This document shows, in pieces, positions 13,483-22,565 of a stretch of DNA of 64,000 nucleotides. The first letter of the stretch is position 1. Every line of letters starts with the position of its first letter. This stretch comes from Lodderomyces elongisporus (Eukaryota; Ascomycota; Pichiomycetes; Serinales; Debaryomycetaceae): assembly GCF_030384665.1 (NCBI RefSeq), contig NC_083677.1, positions 1 through 64,000 of the forward strand, given 5' to 3'. The notes below the pieces were generated by a model, which ran no database searches, was not told the DNA's origin, and saw only the letters and a program-made list of their open reading frames with translations. A program made the position numbers and the translations under genes.

Positions 13483-13936
13483 TGTCACAGTGCGACACAC
13501 ACTGGACGCTCTGTGCCCTCGTTTCCACTAAGTGAATATTTGGAACATATTGCACGACATGGAAAACTTGAAACTTCAAACAAGATGAGTTTATATAAAT
13601 AGGAACGAGAAGTGGTAAAATTAACTTATCACTATTATATAGAAAGATCGAATAAATACATAATTTAGACGGTCAACTACATTGAACACAAATCACTAGG
13701 TGAACGTGCAGAGTGTATACTCTCACGATTCTCCTTACTAGTGACTTTGTATGAGACAATTTACTCTCTTAACTTATGAGCATTGAGACCTTTATAGGTG
13801 CGATCATTGACAATTACACTTAGTTGGAATATAGCCTATCAAGTCACGAACTCAAACCGCTGGTATCGGTGAGCTACCAGCTCAAACCGATGCTCAGCAG
13901 TCGTACACTTGTCACTTGTGACAGTGCTATGCGACA
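13483..13936 (+). repeat. 5' long terminal repeat
   Basis: The LTR begins TGTCAC and ends GCGACA (TGTC/GACA terminal inverted repeat). It is identical to the 3' copy except at 13651, 13652 and 13668. A TATATAAAT box at 13592-13600 probably drives the element's transcript. Near the end, 13910-13923 is a perfect inverted repeat TGTCAC-TT-GTGACA. Confidence 0.97.
13592..13600 (+). promoter_or_regulatory. TATA box of the LTR promoter
   Basis: TATATAAAT is the clearest TATA element in the LTR and would place transcription starts some 40-100 bp downstream, about 13640-13700. Confidence 0.6.
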
Positions 13937-13939
13937 GAA

Positions 13940-13957
13940 TGGCGACCAGAGTGAGGA
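13940..13957 (+). other. Candidate primer-binding site
   Basis: The sequence begins TGGCGACCAGAGTGAGG, three bases after the 5' LTR. TGG can pair with the CCA tail of a tRNA, but I could not match the rest to a particular tRNA. An internal tRNA fragment could instead be the primer, as known for some yeast elements. Confidence 0.45.
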
Positions 13958-14699
13958 ATCTCAAATCCTTACAAATCATGTTGTTTGAATGATTTGATAT
14001 GGTTACCTAATATTTCAAGTAATTGATACATTGATTGAGGCTACTGTTAAGCAGTATTGTCGACCAGGATATTGAATGATCTAGACATTTCAATACCTTG
14101 GCTTTTCAACATTTGGTCAATATCATTTATGAGAAGGACCTGTGGAAGAGTAAATCTCTTATCCATGAATTAATAGCTTCACTATTGTGAACTATAGTTT
14201 GAAGGAGGAGCTACTCCTCATTGGAGAACTGCGCGAGTTTAGTCCAATGGAACAGAATGCATCGTGGTTATCGGAACGTATCCGAGACTACACCAGAAAA
14301 TATCAAATAGCGCATACTGTCAACACTTTATGATGGGATATTCACCGATCAGTTGACAAAGGGCGAAGGTTGTAGACGTTAGACAGAGTGCATCTATAGA
14401 CCGAATAGAGTTGTGTCTGCCGACTTGGCTATAGGTGAAGGCTGTACATGAAATGCCATGGCGTCGAAAAGTACCGAATATTGCACGGGTATGTGGCTAC
14501 CCTCACAGTGGTGCAAATATCGTGGAAAATAGTTATTTAGAGGTAATGACCACATCCCAAATCAGGGTTTATATCTCAAAAGTGGCTCACCAGTCTCTGC
14601 AGCTATGGTGAGGCCGTTAAAGCAGAGTTTAGGAGTTACCATTATCATTTCTCGCCTAGATATGGTGACCGCAGGCTAAACAAACTAAACGGCATTTAT

Positions 14700-14908
14700 G
14701 GTGAGAAGATACACCTTTCAGAAAACGACGGAAAAGGTAGCTGCCGTGGGACGAAGGTCCTGAAAGGATTTAACCAACTAAGCTTATTGAAACCTCAGTG
14801 TTTCGGGTGAGAAGATACACCTTTCAAAAACGACGGAAAAGGTAGCTGCCGTGGGATGAAGTTCCCGAAAGGATTTAACCAATTAATTTCATGAAACCTC
14901 AGTGTTTC
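14700..14908 (+). repeat. Imperfect ~104-bp tandem duplication in the leader
   Basis: Copy 1 spans 14700-14804 and copy 2 spans 14806-14908. Both begin GGTGAGAAGATACACCTTTC, contain GACGGAAAAGGTAGCTGCCG and end AACCTCAGTGTTTC, with around ten substitutions and small indels between them. They lie about 370-580 bp before gag. Confidence 0.9.
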
Positions 14909-15280
14909 TACAGGACGCTCTATTAGTCGATTACTGGATTCGCGGAATCATTGTGTTACTATTTTAGGGGACTTACATTTGTGATCTTAAATATTTTGTC
15001 GACAATATTTAAGAAAATGAGGTTCAGACGCACGATCGGTCGATGATGAAAAAATTTTCACTTCGTTCGATGAGGTCACCGACAAATAAACCTAACTCTC
15101 ACGATGCGAAAGAAAAAATTTGAATCCCAAAAATTAATTGAGCAAAAATCCTTAATAATATGGAACGAAGGATTTTCCTAAAAACTTTAATTTCACCAAC
15201 AAATTACCACCAAGTTTAACAATCTTATTTCATCAAAGCCAAAAATAATACTCCAAGGTTTGAAAAATTATTTAATACAA

Positions 15281-17041
15281 ATGTCTACTGTTGCTAAAGA
15301 CTCTAAGAATTCCAACTCCACTCCAAGAAGTATCAATCCTGGTCCAAGTAAACCAGACCTAGCCGGAGTCGATTCGTCTTCGATTTCAGGACAATCTGTC
15401 TCAACCTCTGGTAGGGCTTATGTGAGCGAAGGTGAAACCGATTCACCAAAGTCTCAAATAACAAGGCTTACTTCGGAAAACCAACATATCAAAGATCATG
15501 TTGCTAGGATAGAATCAGGAATGTTGTCAATGCAAGAACAGATGCATCAACTAACCATGATGTTTAAACAAGCTATGCCGCAAGTTACTCCTCAAGGTAG
15601 TACTGTCCAACCCATTGGAGGCGTTAGTACTAACCCTGGTTATGCGCTGGGGGAATTCAATACTACGCCTCACTCAACTGGTGAACAAATGAAAGCTCAG
15701 CCGGACGAGCGCACATTTAGACCAGAATCTAACTTTCCCAGCCTGGGAACACGCTCACTTGCTTCACCCTTACCAATCCATTCACATCAAAGTGGAACAC
15801 CTAGATCTTATGGGTCAAGTAGATCCATTGCATCTTATGATGGTATCCTCTACCGGGGAGAAGTCGTCCACGATGGATTTTGGGTAGAAGGTCACGAGGC
15901 AGCGTGCGAGATAATCAATGAAGCGAGACAGAAATACCCCCATGGGGAAGATGTCGAGGTAATTCCGTATATTCGTGTGCCAAACTTATTAGTTGAGAAA
16001 GCGTTCATGGCGTATTACAACAAACTTGTTGCCAAACAAGGTAGAACTCAGAATGACATTATTGCACTTGGTCAATACGACATTTCCAAACGTGTTCCCA
16101 TGAAGTTCTCTGATGTTGACGGTTTTATGTTTTGGTTAAAGGAAGTTTTATGGCATAAGCACATATACGGGATCCCGGATAAACTCATCATTAATGAGTT
16201 GAAGACGGCGGCTAATGTGACAAAGTCGAAGGCATTGATAGCGATGATCGATACGGAGTGTAAAAGTGACGACCCATTCGAACAACCAATGATATCATAC
16301 TTACCTATTTTGCATACAAGGAAGGTTGCGCCTGTGCAAAACCAAGTCTTTGACATAATAGGGAAGATAAATGACACTTTGAAAGAAGATTTCGAGGTCA
16401 AAATGAAGATGACTATCATTGGGATAGCGATTAAGAAGAACATGAATGCTAACAAGTCTACCAAACTATCCCTGGAAACTTGGATCAACATCTTCAAGAC
16501 GCTTTTTGAAAAGATGGGTAAAGTCATGTCTATGATTATCCAATACATGCACAAGCAGATTACTGTTGAATATATAGGAGAAAATGGAATTATGCTGTCT
16601 AGGGTTGAAGATGCGACAGACATCAAACAAGGGCTCACTTTGCTAAGAGACAATTCGACAGATCAGATCATGTACGGAATGAAATTCTATGATTTGACCT
16701 TTGAACGAATTTGGGAAGTAGTAAATGTTACCTTCCGAGATACCTTGCCGATGATTGGCATCGAAGAAGCAAAAAATCACAAACCTGTGCAATCTGAGAA
16801 ATCAGAGAAACTGCAGAAGACCACATCGTGTCATTTCTGTGGAGGAGGTAGACACAAGTTAGATAAATGTTATACGATGACTGCTGCTTTGGAAGAAGGG
16901 TTGGTTAAGAAGAAGGATGGGAAGTACTACTTGGCGGATGATAAACCATTGAATATTGATGGGAAACAACCAGCTGTCCAACGTTACCCCGACTTGAAAA
17001 ACCTAAAAACTAACGCGAGGCATCGCACGCCCCCAAATTAG
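15281..17041 (+). CDS. gag: Gag capsid/nucleocapsid protein of the retrotransposon
   Basis: The ATG at 15281 gives 586 residues. Residues ~1-70 are Ser/Thr/Pro-rich, followed by a short predicted coiled coil (~60-90) and a Pro/Ser/Thr-rich linker. A helical region (~200-480) fits a capsid domain. A CCHC zinc knuckle lies at about 517-530 (C-x2-C-x4-H-x4-C, beginning CHFCGGGRH), the nucleic-acid-binding part of nucleocapsid. It ends with TAG at 17039 followed at once by TAA. Pol lies in the +1 frame and overlaps the last 35 bases, so Gag would be the main product and Gag-Pol a minor frameshift product. Confidence 0.93.
   Translation: MSTVAKDSKNSNSTPRSINPGPSKPDLAGVDSSSISGQSVSTSGRAYVSEGETDSPKSQITRLTSENQHIKDHVARIESGMLSMQEQMHQLTMMFKQAMPQVTPQGSTVQPIGGVSTNPGYALGEFNTTPHSTGEQMKAQPDERTFRPESNFPSLGTRSLASPLPIHSHQSGTPRSYGSSRSIASYDGILYRGEVVHDGFWVEGHEAACEIINEARQKYPHGEDVEVIPYIRVPNLLVEKAFMAYYNKLVAKQGRTQNDIIALGQYDISKRVPMKFSDVDGFMFWLKEVLWHKHIYGIPDKLIINELKTAANVTKSKALIAMIDTECKSDDPFEQPMISYLPILHTRKVAPVQNQVFDIIGKINDTLKEDFEVKMKMTIIGIAIKKNMNANKSTKLSLETWINIFKTLFEKMGKVMSMIIQYMHKQITVEYIGENGIMLSRVEDATDIKQGLTLLRDNSTDQIMYGMKFYDLTFERIWEVVNVTFRDTLPMIGIEEAKNHKPVQSEKSEKLQKTTSCHFCGGGRHKLDKCYTMTAALEEGLVKKKDGKYYLADDKPLNIDGKQPAVQRYPDLKNLKTNARHRTPPN
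17015..17021 (+). promoter_or_regulatory. Candidate +1 ribosomal frameshift heptamer GCG-AGG-C
   Basis: In the Gag frame the codons are GCG (17015-17017) and AGG (17018-17020), followed by C. This lies inside the 17007-17041 window where both frames are open. It combines the Ty3 P-site codon (GCG in GCG-AGU-U) with the Ty1 hungry codon (AGG in CUU-AGG-C). A +1 slip here enters the pol frame directly. Confidence 0.7.
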
Positions 17042-17063
17042 TAAAGCTAAAGTAGCAAAAGTC

Positions 17064-20000
17064 ATGGAAACAGCTGCTATTCCTGGGAGTATGGTCACTA
17101 GTATTCCCGAAGAGAAGCCCCAGCATGAACAACAACGTGTTCACATACTGGAACATAAATCAACCTTGAGAGATGAGATTAGCCCCGAGTCCCTCGGAGA
17201 TGAGCTGATCACGCATGATGACGTTCCAATATACTTGGTATACGCAGCCAATACCCGATCTGCAAAGAAGATAGTGAAGGATTGGGCTTCAAGAAATACC
17301 TCTGTCCCCAGTGTGTTAAAATCTACTCAAAATAAATTGAGGGCTGACAAGGTGAAGCAGCAACTCAATGAAGTAGTCAGACAGCGACAGAAGGCTGAAG
17401 TAATGCGGCGCGAAAGCGCACCTCGTCCTGACATAGACCAAACTATGCAGGAACCTCAACGAGACTTAGAATCTGAGTCTCAGTCAACTGGAGACCAATC
17501 TCCAACTGCTGATTCACATTTACCGTTCCTGGAACTCCAGTTTCCCGAGGAAAGCATGGAAGTAGATCCGGATTACGATTACGAGGAGCCTAGCACAGCT
17601 GGTGCTCTGTTCGAACCCTCTGCACTGGCAATGGATAGGGAATTAGAAAACCTAGCCATGGAGGATGTCGTAGATCCCGATGAAGAACTCAAGTCATTCT
17701 TTTCCAAAGGCGAAGGAAATAGAGATGGTCAGGTTCCTACTCCACATGAGAGCGACAATATGTTGGATCATTACAAAGAAGAAGAACAAATGATGAAAAC
17801 TGACGCTGTTGTTAATCAACCACTTAATGAGGCACAGACGATTGGTACCGCTGATGATGGAGTCGACTCCTCAGCGACTGACGATTCAATTAAACTCTTT
17901 AGTGTCGAAGACATCTTGAGGGAGAATCAGTTAGATGAACTTGCCAAATTAAGTGCAACGTCAGATCACCAAAATCAACTTGCTGACGATTCCACTGATC
18001 CACAGCGGAAAAGTCAGCGCCGAGTACGTACTAGTAAATTGACCATACTAGACAAACAGGCTGCATTTAAAGACGCCATGAAACATAACTTCTTCGTGTT
18101 CATGGATCTTTCCAAGTATTTGGGAATGCATGATGATGCTCGAGCCATGATGAGAGAGAGTACTAAAGCTATGTTGGTTGACAGAGATGTCTTACAGAAG
18201 GCACTTAAGGATGGTATTGCCAAATTTCAGAAGAAACCAGTCGTTACTGAAGTAAATCAGACGACCACTTCCAAGGGTTTCCACCAACCAGGTGTCACTC
18301 AAGAACTACTCTGTTTCCCCGCATCCATACATGGCCGTAGGATTGAGATGAAATATGATACAGCGGCCCAGTTGAGTTTGATCAACCCGCAAACACTAAA
18401 AGGATTACCAATTAAGCCTTTTCCCTTGAGTCAGCCAGTACTTGTGCAAGGTGTTAATAATGACACCAAAGCAATTACTCAAGGAGTGTTTTTAGATATT
18501 ACTATTCATTTCATTTCCTTACCTGCAATCCTCTATTTGCATGAGCAAATCCCTGTTGGTCAGGTACTACTCGGGTTGCCATTCCAAGATGCGCACAAAC
18601 TCTCCATTGGGTTTACTGATGATGGTGATAAACGAGAGTTACGTTTCCGCGCGAATGGCAACATTCATAAATTCCCTATTCGCTACGATGGGGATTCTAA
18701 CTACCACATCGATTCATTTCCATCTGTCCAAGTGAGTCAAACCGCCGTCATTCCTCCCCTTTCAGAGATGCTTCGACCTGCATTCAACGGGTCCAGGGCG
18801 AGCGAAGATGATATTCGGTATTTCGTGGACCAATGTGCTGAGGTGTCTGATGTCTTCTACATTAAAGGTGGAGACCCTGGCAGACTTAAGCCTGAAATAC
18901 ACCCTCCCGTTCGTATCAACTTGCGAGATCCAAATGTTCACTGGCGGATGAAATCGATCCCATTAGGATCTAAACGTACCGCCGCAGTGGAGATTCTCCA
19001 AGAAATGATACGACAGGGACAATTGGTCTATAGTGATGCGACTTATCGGAACCCATGGTTTCTCATAAGTAAGAAGGATGGAAGGCATCGATTGTTGATT
19101 GACCTTCGGGAACTCAACAAAAATGTGGAGTTGGAAGGGGGTCACCCACTCTCTGTGGATGACCTCACTACAGAGATTAGTGGTTGTTGGTTTATCAGTA
19201 CTATTGATGTGCAGAATGCGTATTTTCAAATACCATTGGATGCTGCTACTAGTGATGTTACCAGTTTTAACAGCCCGTTAGGTTTGTTGAAGTATGCTGT
19301 GCTTCCTCAAGGATATATCAATTCAGTAAGTGAGTTTAGTTCTATCTTACAAAAGATTTTGAGCCCAGTTGCGAAGGATGTGATGTGTTTTATTGACGAC
19401 ATTGCCATCGTGGGTCCTAAAGTAGATGAACTTGCCGCCTCACTGGTTCGAGAACATCTAGATAAGATTGTCGAAGTGTTCCGTCTTCTAACCAATGCTG
19501 GCTTGAAGATTAACCCTGCGAAGTTAAAGATCGCTGTACCTGAATGTGATTTTCTTGGATACCATATTTCACCTGCGGGTAAAACGTTAATTAGGGGTCA
19601 AGTGGATGCATTATTGAAATACCCACTCCCTAACACGGTAAAACAGCTAGAAAGTTTCCTTGGCTTGGTCAATTATTACCGACAGTTGATTGTAGGGCAT
19701 GCTGAATTGACTGCTCCCCTCTACAACTTGATCAATCAAGCAAGGAAGGAACCCAAGCATCAGATTCATTGGGATCCTACAACTAAGCGGTTTTTCCACC
19801 AAATCATCACAGTACTAACCAACCAACCGATTCTCCAACCCCTTAATTTTAAGGACCTCATTACTGTCCACACTGATGCTTCGACAGATTCTTGGGGTGG
19901 TGTGTTGCAAAACACCAATGCGGCTGGAGAATCAAAACTAGTCCTGTGCTATTCTGGAAAGTTCCATGGTTCTGAGAAGAACTATACTATTTACGAAAAG

Positions 20001-21602
20001 GAACTTTTCAGTATTTATAAGACGTTTGACGCAATCCATCCACTCTTGTTTGGATTTACTGGGGTCATTCATTTGTACTGTGACAACAAAGCTCTTGTCC
20101 TTGTGATGAATAAACCACTTGATAATTCACACTTTGTAAATCGGGTTTACAAATGGTTGAACTTCATCAGGACCTTCAACTATCAGATCCATCACATTGA
20201 TGGACTGAAAAACATCATTGCCGATGCTCTTAGCCGATGCCACACGTCTACTCCGCAGACTGATCATTATGAGGTCAGGGAAGCTATTGCCGAGTTTAGG
20301 GCGAAGTTGGATCCTAAAGTACTAGCAGAAGTTAATGTTGTTACCATTGAAGCTGAGCCTAATAACAGTTATAAGAAGATCCCACTTCAAGCGCTTAGAA
20401 AGTACCTTGAGGCACGTACCATTCCCGTTTCACACAACGCACCTGCTGACGCCAGACGTTTCATCAACCGCGCACTAGAGTTCTATTTACATGATGGAAT
20501 CCTTTACAAGTTGGGTCGGACCGGTTCATACACTCGACGCGTCGTTTATGAGAACAATCAGGTTGAACACATATTCAATCTTGCTCATAGAGATCGTGGT
20601 CACCCAGGAGTTGAGACTACGTTCAACCTAATAAATACTGGATTCTACATTCCGAACCTCTATCGCAGACTTGCCGACTATATCAAACGGTGTGTTTATT
20701 GTCAAAAGGACCAACCTGCAACTAGGCAGCGGGATCCATTGTACTTGAACTACCCGGCTGGTATGTTTCATACAATCGTCTGTGATTGCGTTAAGCTCCG
20801 TGACGCTACTGTTGTCGTTGCACGTGACGAATTTCTGGGATGGGCCGAAGCTCAGGTTTTACCCAAGGTTACTGCAGAGGCAGTAGCCGACTTTATTTAT
20901 TCAAACTTTATTGCTCGTGTAGGAACCTTTAGTGTTTTGAAAACCGACAATGGTCGCGAATTTCACAATGAGGTCCTCCAGCAATTGCTCTCAAATTATG
21001 GCATTTCTCCATCTTATTCTGTACCGTACCATCCGCAGGGGAATGGGATGATCGAAGCGTCGCACAAGCGACTTATCAGATTCATCAAACTGGTTCCAGA
21101 GAATAAGAATTTGAGCAAAGTTTTGAATGCTGCATTGTGGGTGGATCGTACTACGGTTCGTAAACGTACGGGATTCACACCACAATACTTGGTTTTTGGA
21201 TTTGAAGGTAATAATCTGCTCCAATCATTGATGCAAACGCCACCTGATATACAACAATACACGGAGGACGAACTATTCAAGTTCCGCGTTGGTCAGTTTT
21301 ATTTCCGTAAACAACAGGAAAACTCTGCTAAGGAAACTCAGCGTCGCGATCGGGATCATCAGAAGGAAGTTTTTGACAAACGTTATGACACTAATGTACC
21401 GATCAAGAAAGGAGACTTAATCCTAGTTTACGATGCTGCTACCAACAAGATGGGCTTGAATTGGTCGGGTCCTTTCGTTGTCCGGAAGGTGCTGTCGAGG
21501 ATTTACCATCTTAGTAACCTCCAAGGCATTCCAATGAAGCGTCAGTATACTAGGGAGATGTTAAAACCGTTTGTTGCCGCTCCGCTTAATACTACAAAAT
21601 GA
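17064..21602 (+). CDS. pol: Pol polyprotein: protease, reverse transcriptase, RNase H, integrase
   Basis: The first ATG is at 17064 (1512 residues), but the frame is open from 17007 and is expected to be read by +1 frameshifting from gag. Residues ~1-420 form an unusually long acidic, low-complexity region. Protease: DTAAQ (~430). Reverse transcriptase: RHRLLIDLRELN (~675) and the catalytic FIDD (~775). RNase H: HTDAS (~935), YCDNKAL (~1006) and a tail ending ADALSR. Integrase: zinc-binding H-x-H...C-x2-C (~1170-1215), core Asp in CDCVK (~1239), TDNGREF (~1294) and Glu in GNGMIEASH (~1330), then a GPF module (C-terminal ~80 residues). In-frame CTG codons at 20205 and 20835 fall where the family usually has small residues, consistent with CUG read as Ser. 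No stop or frameshift interrupts it. Confidence 0.95.
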   Translation: METAAIPGSMVTSIPEEKPQHEQQRVHILEHKSTLRDEISPESLGDELITHDDVPIYLVYAANTRSAKKIVKDWASRNTSVPSVLKSTQNKLRADKVKQQLNEVVRQRQKAEVMRRESAPRPDIDQTMQEPQRDLESESQSTGDQSPTADSHLPFLELQFPEESMEVDPDYDYEEPSTAGALFEPSALAMDRELENLAMEDVVDPDEELKSFFSKGEGNRDGQVPTPHESDNMLDHYKEEEQMMKTDAVVNQPLNEAQTIGTADDGVDSSATDDSIKLFSVEDILRENQLDELAKLSATSDHQNQLADDSTDPQRKSQRRVRTSKLTILDKQAAFKDAMKHNFFVFMDLSKYLGMHDDARAMMRESTKAMLVDRDVLQKALKDGIAKFQKKPVVTEVNQTTTSKGFHQPGVTQELLCFPASIHGRRIEMKYDTAAQLSLINPQTLKGLPIKPFPLSQPVLVQGVNNDTKAITQGVFLDITIHFISLPAILYLHEQIPVGQVLLGLPFQDAHKLSIGFTDDGDKRELRFRANGNIHKFPIRYDGDSNYHIDSFPSVQVSQTAVIPPLSEMLRPAFNGSRASEDDIRYFVDQCAEVSDVFYIKGGDPGRLKPEIHPPVRINLRDPNVHWRMKSIPLGSKRTAAVEILQEMIRQGQLVYSDATYRNPWFLISKKDGRHRLLIDLRELNKNVELEGGHPLSVDDLTTEISGCWFISTIDVQNAYFQIPLDAATSDVTSFNSPLGLLKYAVLPQGYINSVSEFSSILQKILSPVAKDVMCFIDDIAIVGPKVDELAASLVREHLDKIVEVFRLLTNAGLKINPAKLKIAVPECDFLGYHISPAGKTLIRGQVDALLKYPLPNTVKQLESFLGLVNYYRQLIVGHAELTAPLYNLINQARKEPKHQIHWDPTTKRFFHQIITVLTNQPILQPLNFKDLITVHTDASTDSWGGVLQNTNAAGESKLVLCYSGKFHGSEKNYTIYEKELFSIYKTFDAIHPLLFGFTGVIHLYCDNKALVLVMNKPLDNSHFVNRVYKWLNFIRTFNYQIHHIDGLKNIIADALSRCHTSTPQTDHYEVREAIAEFRAKLDPKVLAEVNVVTIEAEPNNSYKKIPLQALRKYLEARTIPVSHNAPADARRFINRALEFYLHDGILYKLGRTGSYTRRVVYENNQVEHIFNLAHRDRGHPGVETTFNLINTGFYIPNLYRRLADYIKRCVYCQKDQPATRQRDPLYLNYPAGMFHTIVCDCVKLRDATVVVARDEFLGWAEAQVLPKVTAEAVADFIYSNFIARVGTFSVLKTDNGREFHNEVLQQLLSNYGISPSYSVPYHPQGNGMIEASHKRLIRFIKLVPENKNLSKVLNAALWVDRTTVRKRTGFTPQYLVFGFEGNNLLQSLMQTPPDIQQYTEDELFKFRVGQFYFRKQQENSAKETQRRDRDHQKEVFDKRYDTNVPIKKGDLILVYDAATNKMGLNWSGPFVVRKVLSRIYHLSNLQGIPMKRQYTREMLKPFVAAPLNTTK

Positions 21603-21737
21603 TTTCCTACTTTGCAGGGGGGGAGGCCACAACGGTTATCATCATTATTGTACAGTTACTTTACCCCAAATCAATTTTTTCCGAAACACAATAAAAAATG
21701 GCCGTATCGCTCATTCAGACTCTGAAGGGGGGGAGGA
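21603..21737 (+). other. Pol 3' flank with duplicated polypurine tract
   Basis: AGGGGGGGAGG occurs twice, at 21616-21626 and 21726-21736, exactly 110 bp apart. The downstream copy, extended to GAAGGGGGGGAGGA (21724-21737), abuts the 3' LTR and is the expected plus-strand primer. The upstream copy may be a second priming site or a relic. Confidence 0.85.
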
Positions 21738-22191
21738 TGTCACAGTGCGACACACACTGGACGCTCTGTGCCCTCGTTTCCACTAAGTGAATATTTGGAA
21801 CATATTGCACGACATGGAAAACTTGAAACTTCAAACAAGATGAGTTTATATAAATAGGAACGAGAAGTGGTAAAATTAACTTATCACTATTATATAGAAA
21901 GATCGGTTAAATACATAATTTATACGGTCAACTACATTGAACACAAATCACTAGGTGAACGTGCAGAGTGTATACTCTCACGATTCTCCTTACTAGTGAC
22001 TTTGTATGAGACAATTTACTCTCTTAACTTATGAGCATTGAGACCTTTATAGGTGCGATCATTGACAATTACACTTAGTTGGAATATAGCCTATCAAGTC
22101 ACGAACTCAAACCGCTGGTATCGGTGAGCTACCAGCTCAAACCGATGCTCAGCAGTCGTACACTTGTCACTTGTGACAGTGCTATGCGACA
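21738..22191 (+). repeat. 3' long terminal repeat
   Basis: The 454-bp copy matches the 5' LTR except at 21906, 21907 and 21923. It supplies the 3' end of the element RNA, and its promoter faces PTC7 370 bp downstream in the same orientation. Confidence 0.97.
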
Positions 22192-22196
22192 ATCAC
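22192..22196. repeat. Target site duplication, right copy
   Basis: ATCAC, identical to 13478-13482. Confidence 0.95.
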
Positions 22197-22565
22197 CTTT
22201 ATAATTAAAACACTTGTTTTTCTACTCTTCTCCCCCTTTTTTTTTTTATTCCTCCTCTTCCTCCTCTTCCTTCTTTTCTTTTCTTTTACCATTTTTTTTT
22301 AATCTTTGAATCATCAAAACATTTCCAGCTTCTCAACTGATAGCTAGGTACTTGCATCACTTCCACTATAACTACTTGGACTTTCACACAACTTCCGAAA
22401 TCTTTAATCTTTCAAGGCGGCAAAAGAAAAAGTACATCACGTGTATTTCAATCAACTCATTAGCATAAAGAACAAGCATACTTCATACCCCTCCCAATTT
22501 ATTCACTTCAATCAAAACAACTTTTCATTTAGTCACTGCAATTTTAAACAAACAGTACATATAAG
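22197..22565 (+). other. PTC7 proximal promoter
   Basis: The 369 bases between the target duplication and PTC7 are C/T-rich at 22220-22300 and contain a CACGTG box at 22438-22443, about 125 bp before the ATG. No gene is seen. Confidence 0.5.

Larger units (their letters stand above)
13937..15280 (+). other. Retrotransposon 5' leader
   Basis: The 1344-base leader has no long open frame. Three bases after the LTR, a TGG at 13940 starts a candidate minus-strand primer-binding site. A ~104-bp tandem duplication lies at 14700-14908. Such long structured leaders often carry dimerisation and packaging signals; that role is inferred. Confidence 0.7.
13483..22191 (+). mobile_element. Full-length Ty3/gypsy LTR retrotransposon
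   Basis: The 8709-bp element has two 454-bp LTRs (TG...CA ends), a leader, gag, pol in the +1 frame, a polypurine tract and a 5-bp target duplication. The order protease, reverse transcriptase, RNase H, integrase is diagnostic of the Ty3/gypsy group. Both frames are uninterrupted and the LTRs differ at only three positions, so it appears young and possibly active. It sits in the ARO1-PTC7 spacer, about 1.2 kb after ARO1 and 370 bp before PTC7. Unlike Saccharomyces Ty3, no tRNA gene is seen next to the insertion point. It is a yeast retroelement, not an infectious virus. Confidence 0.97.
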
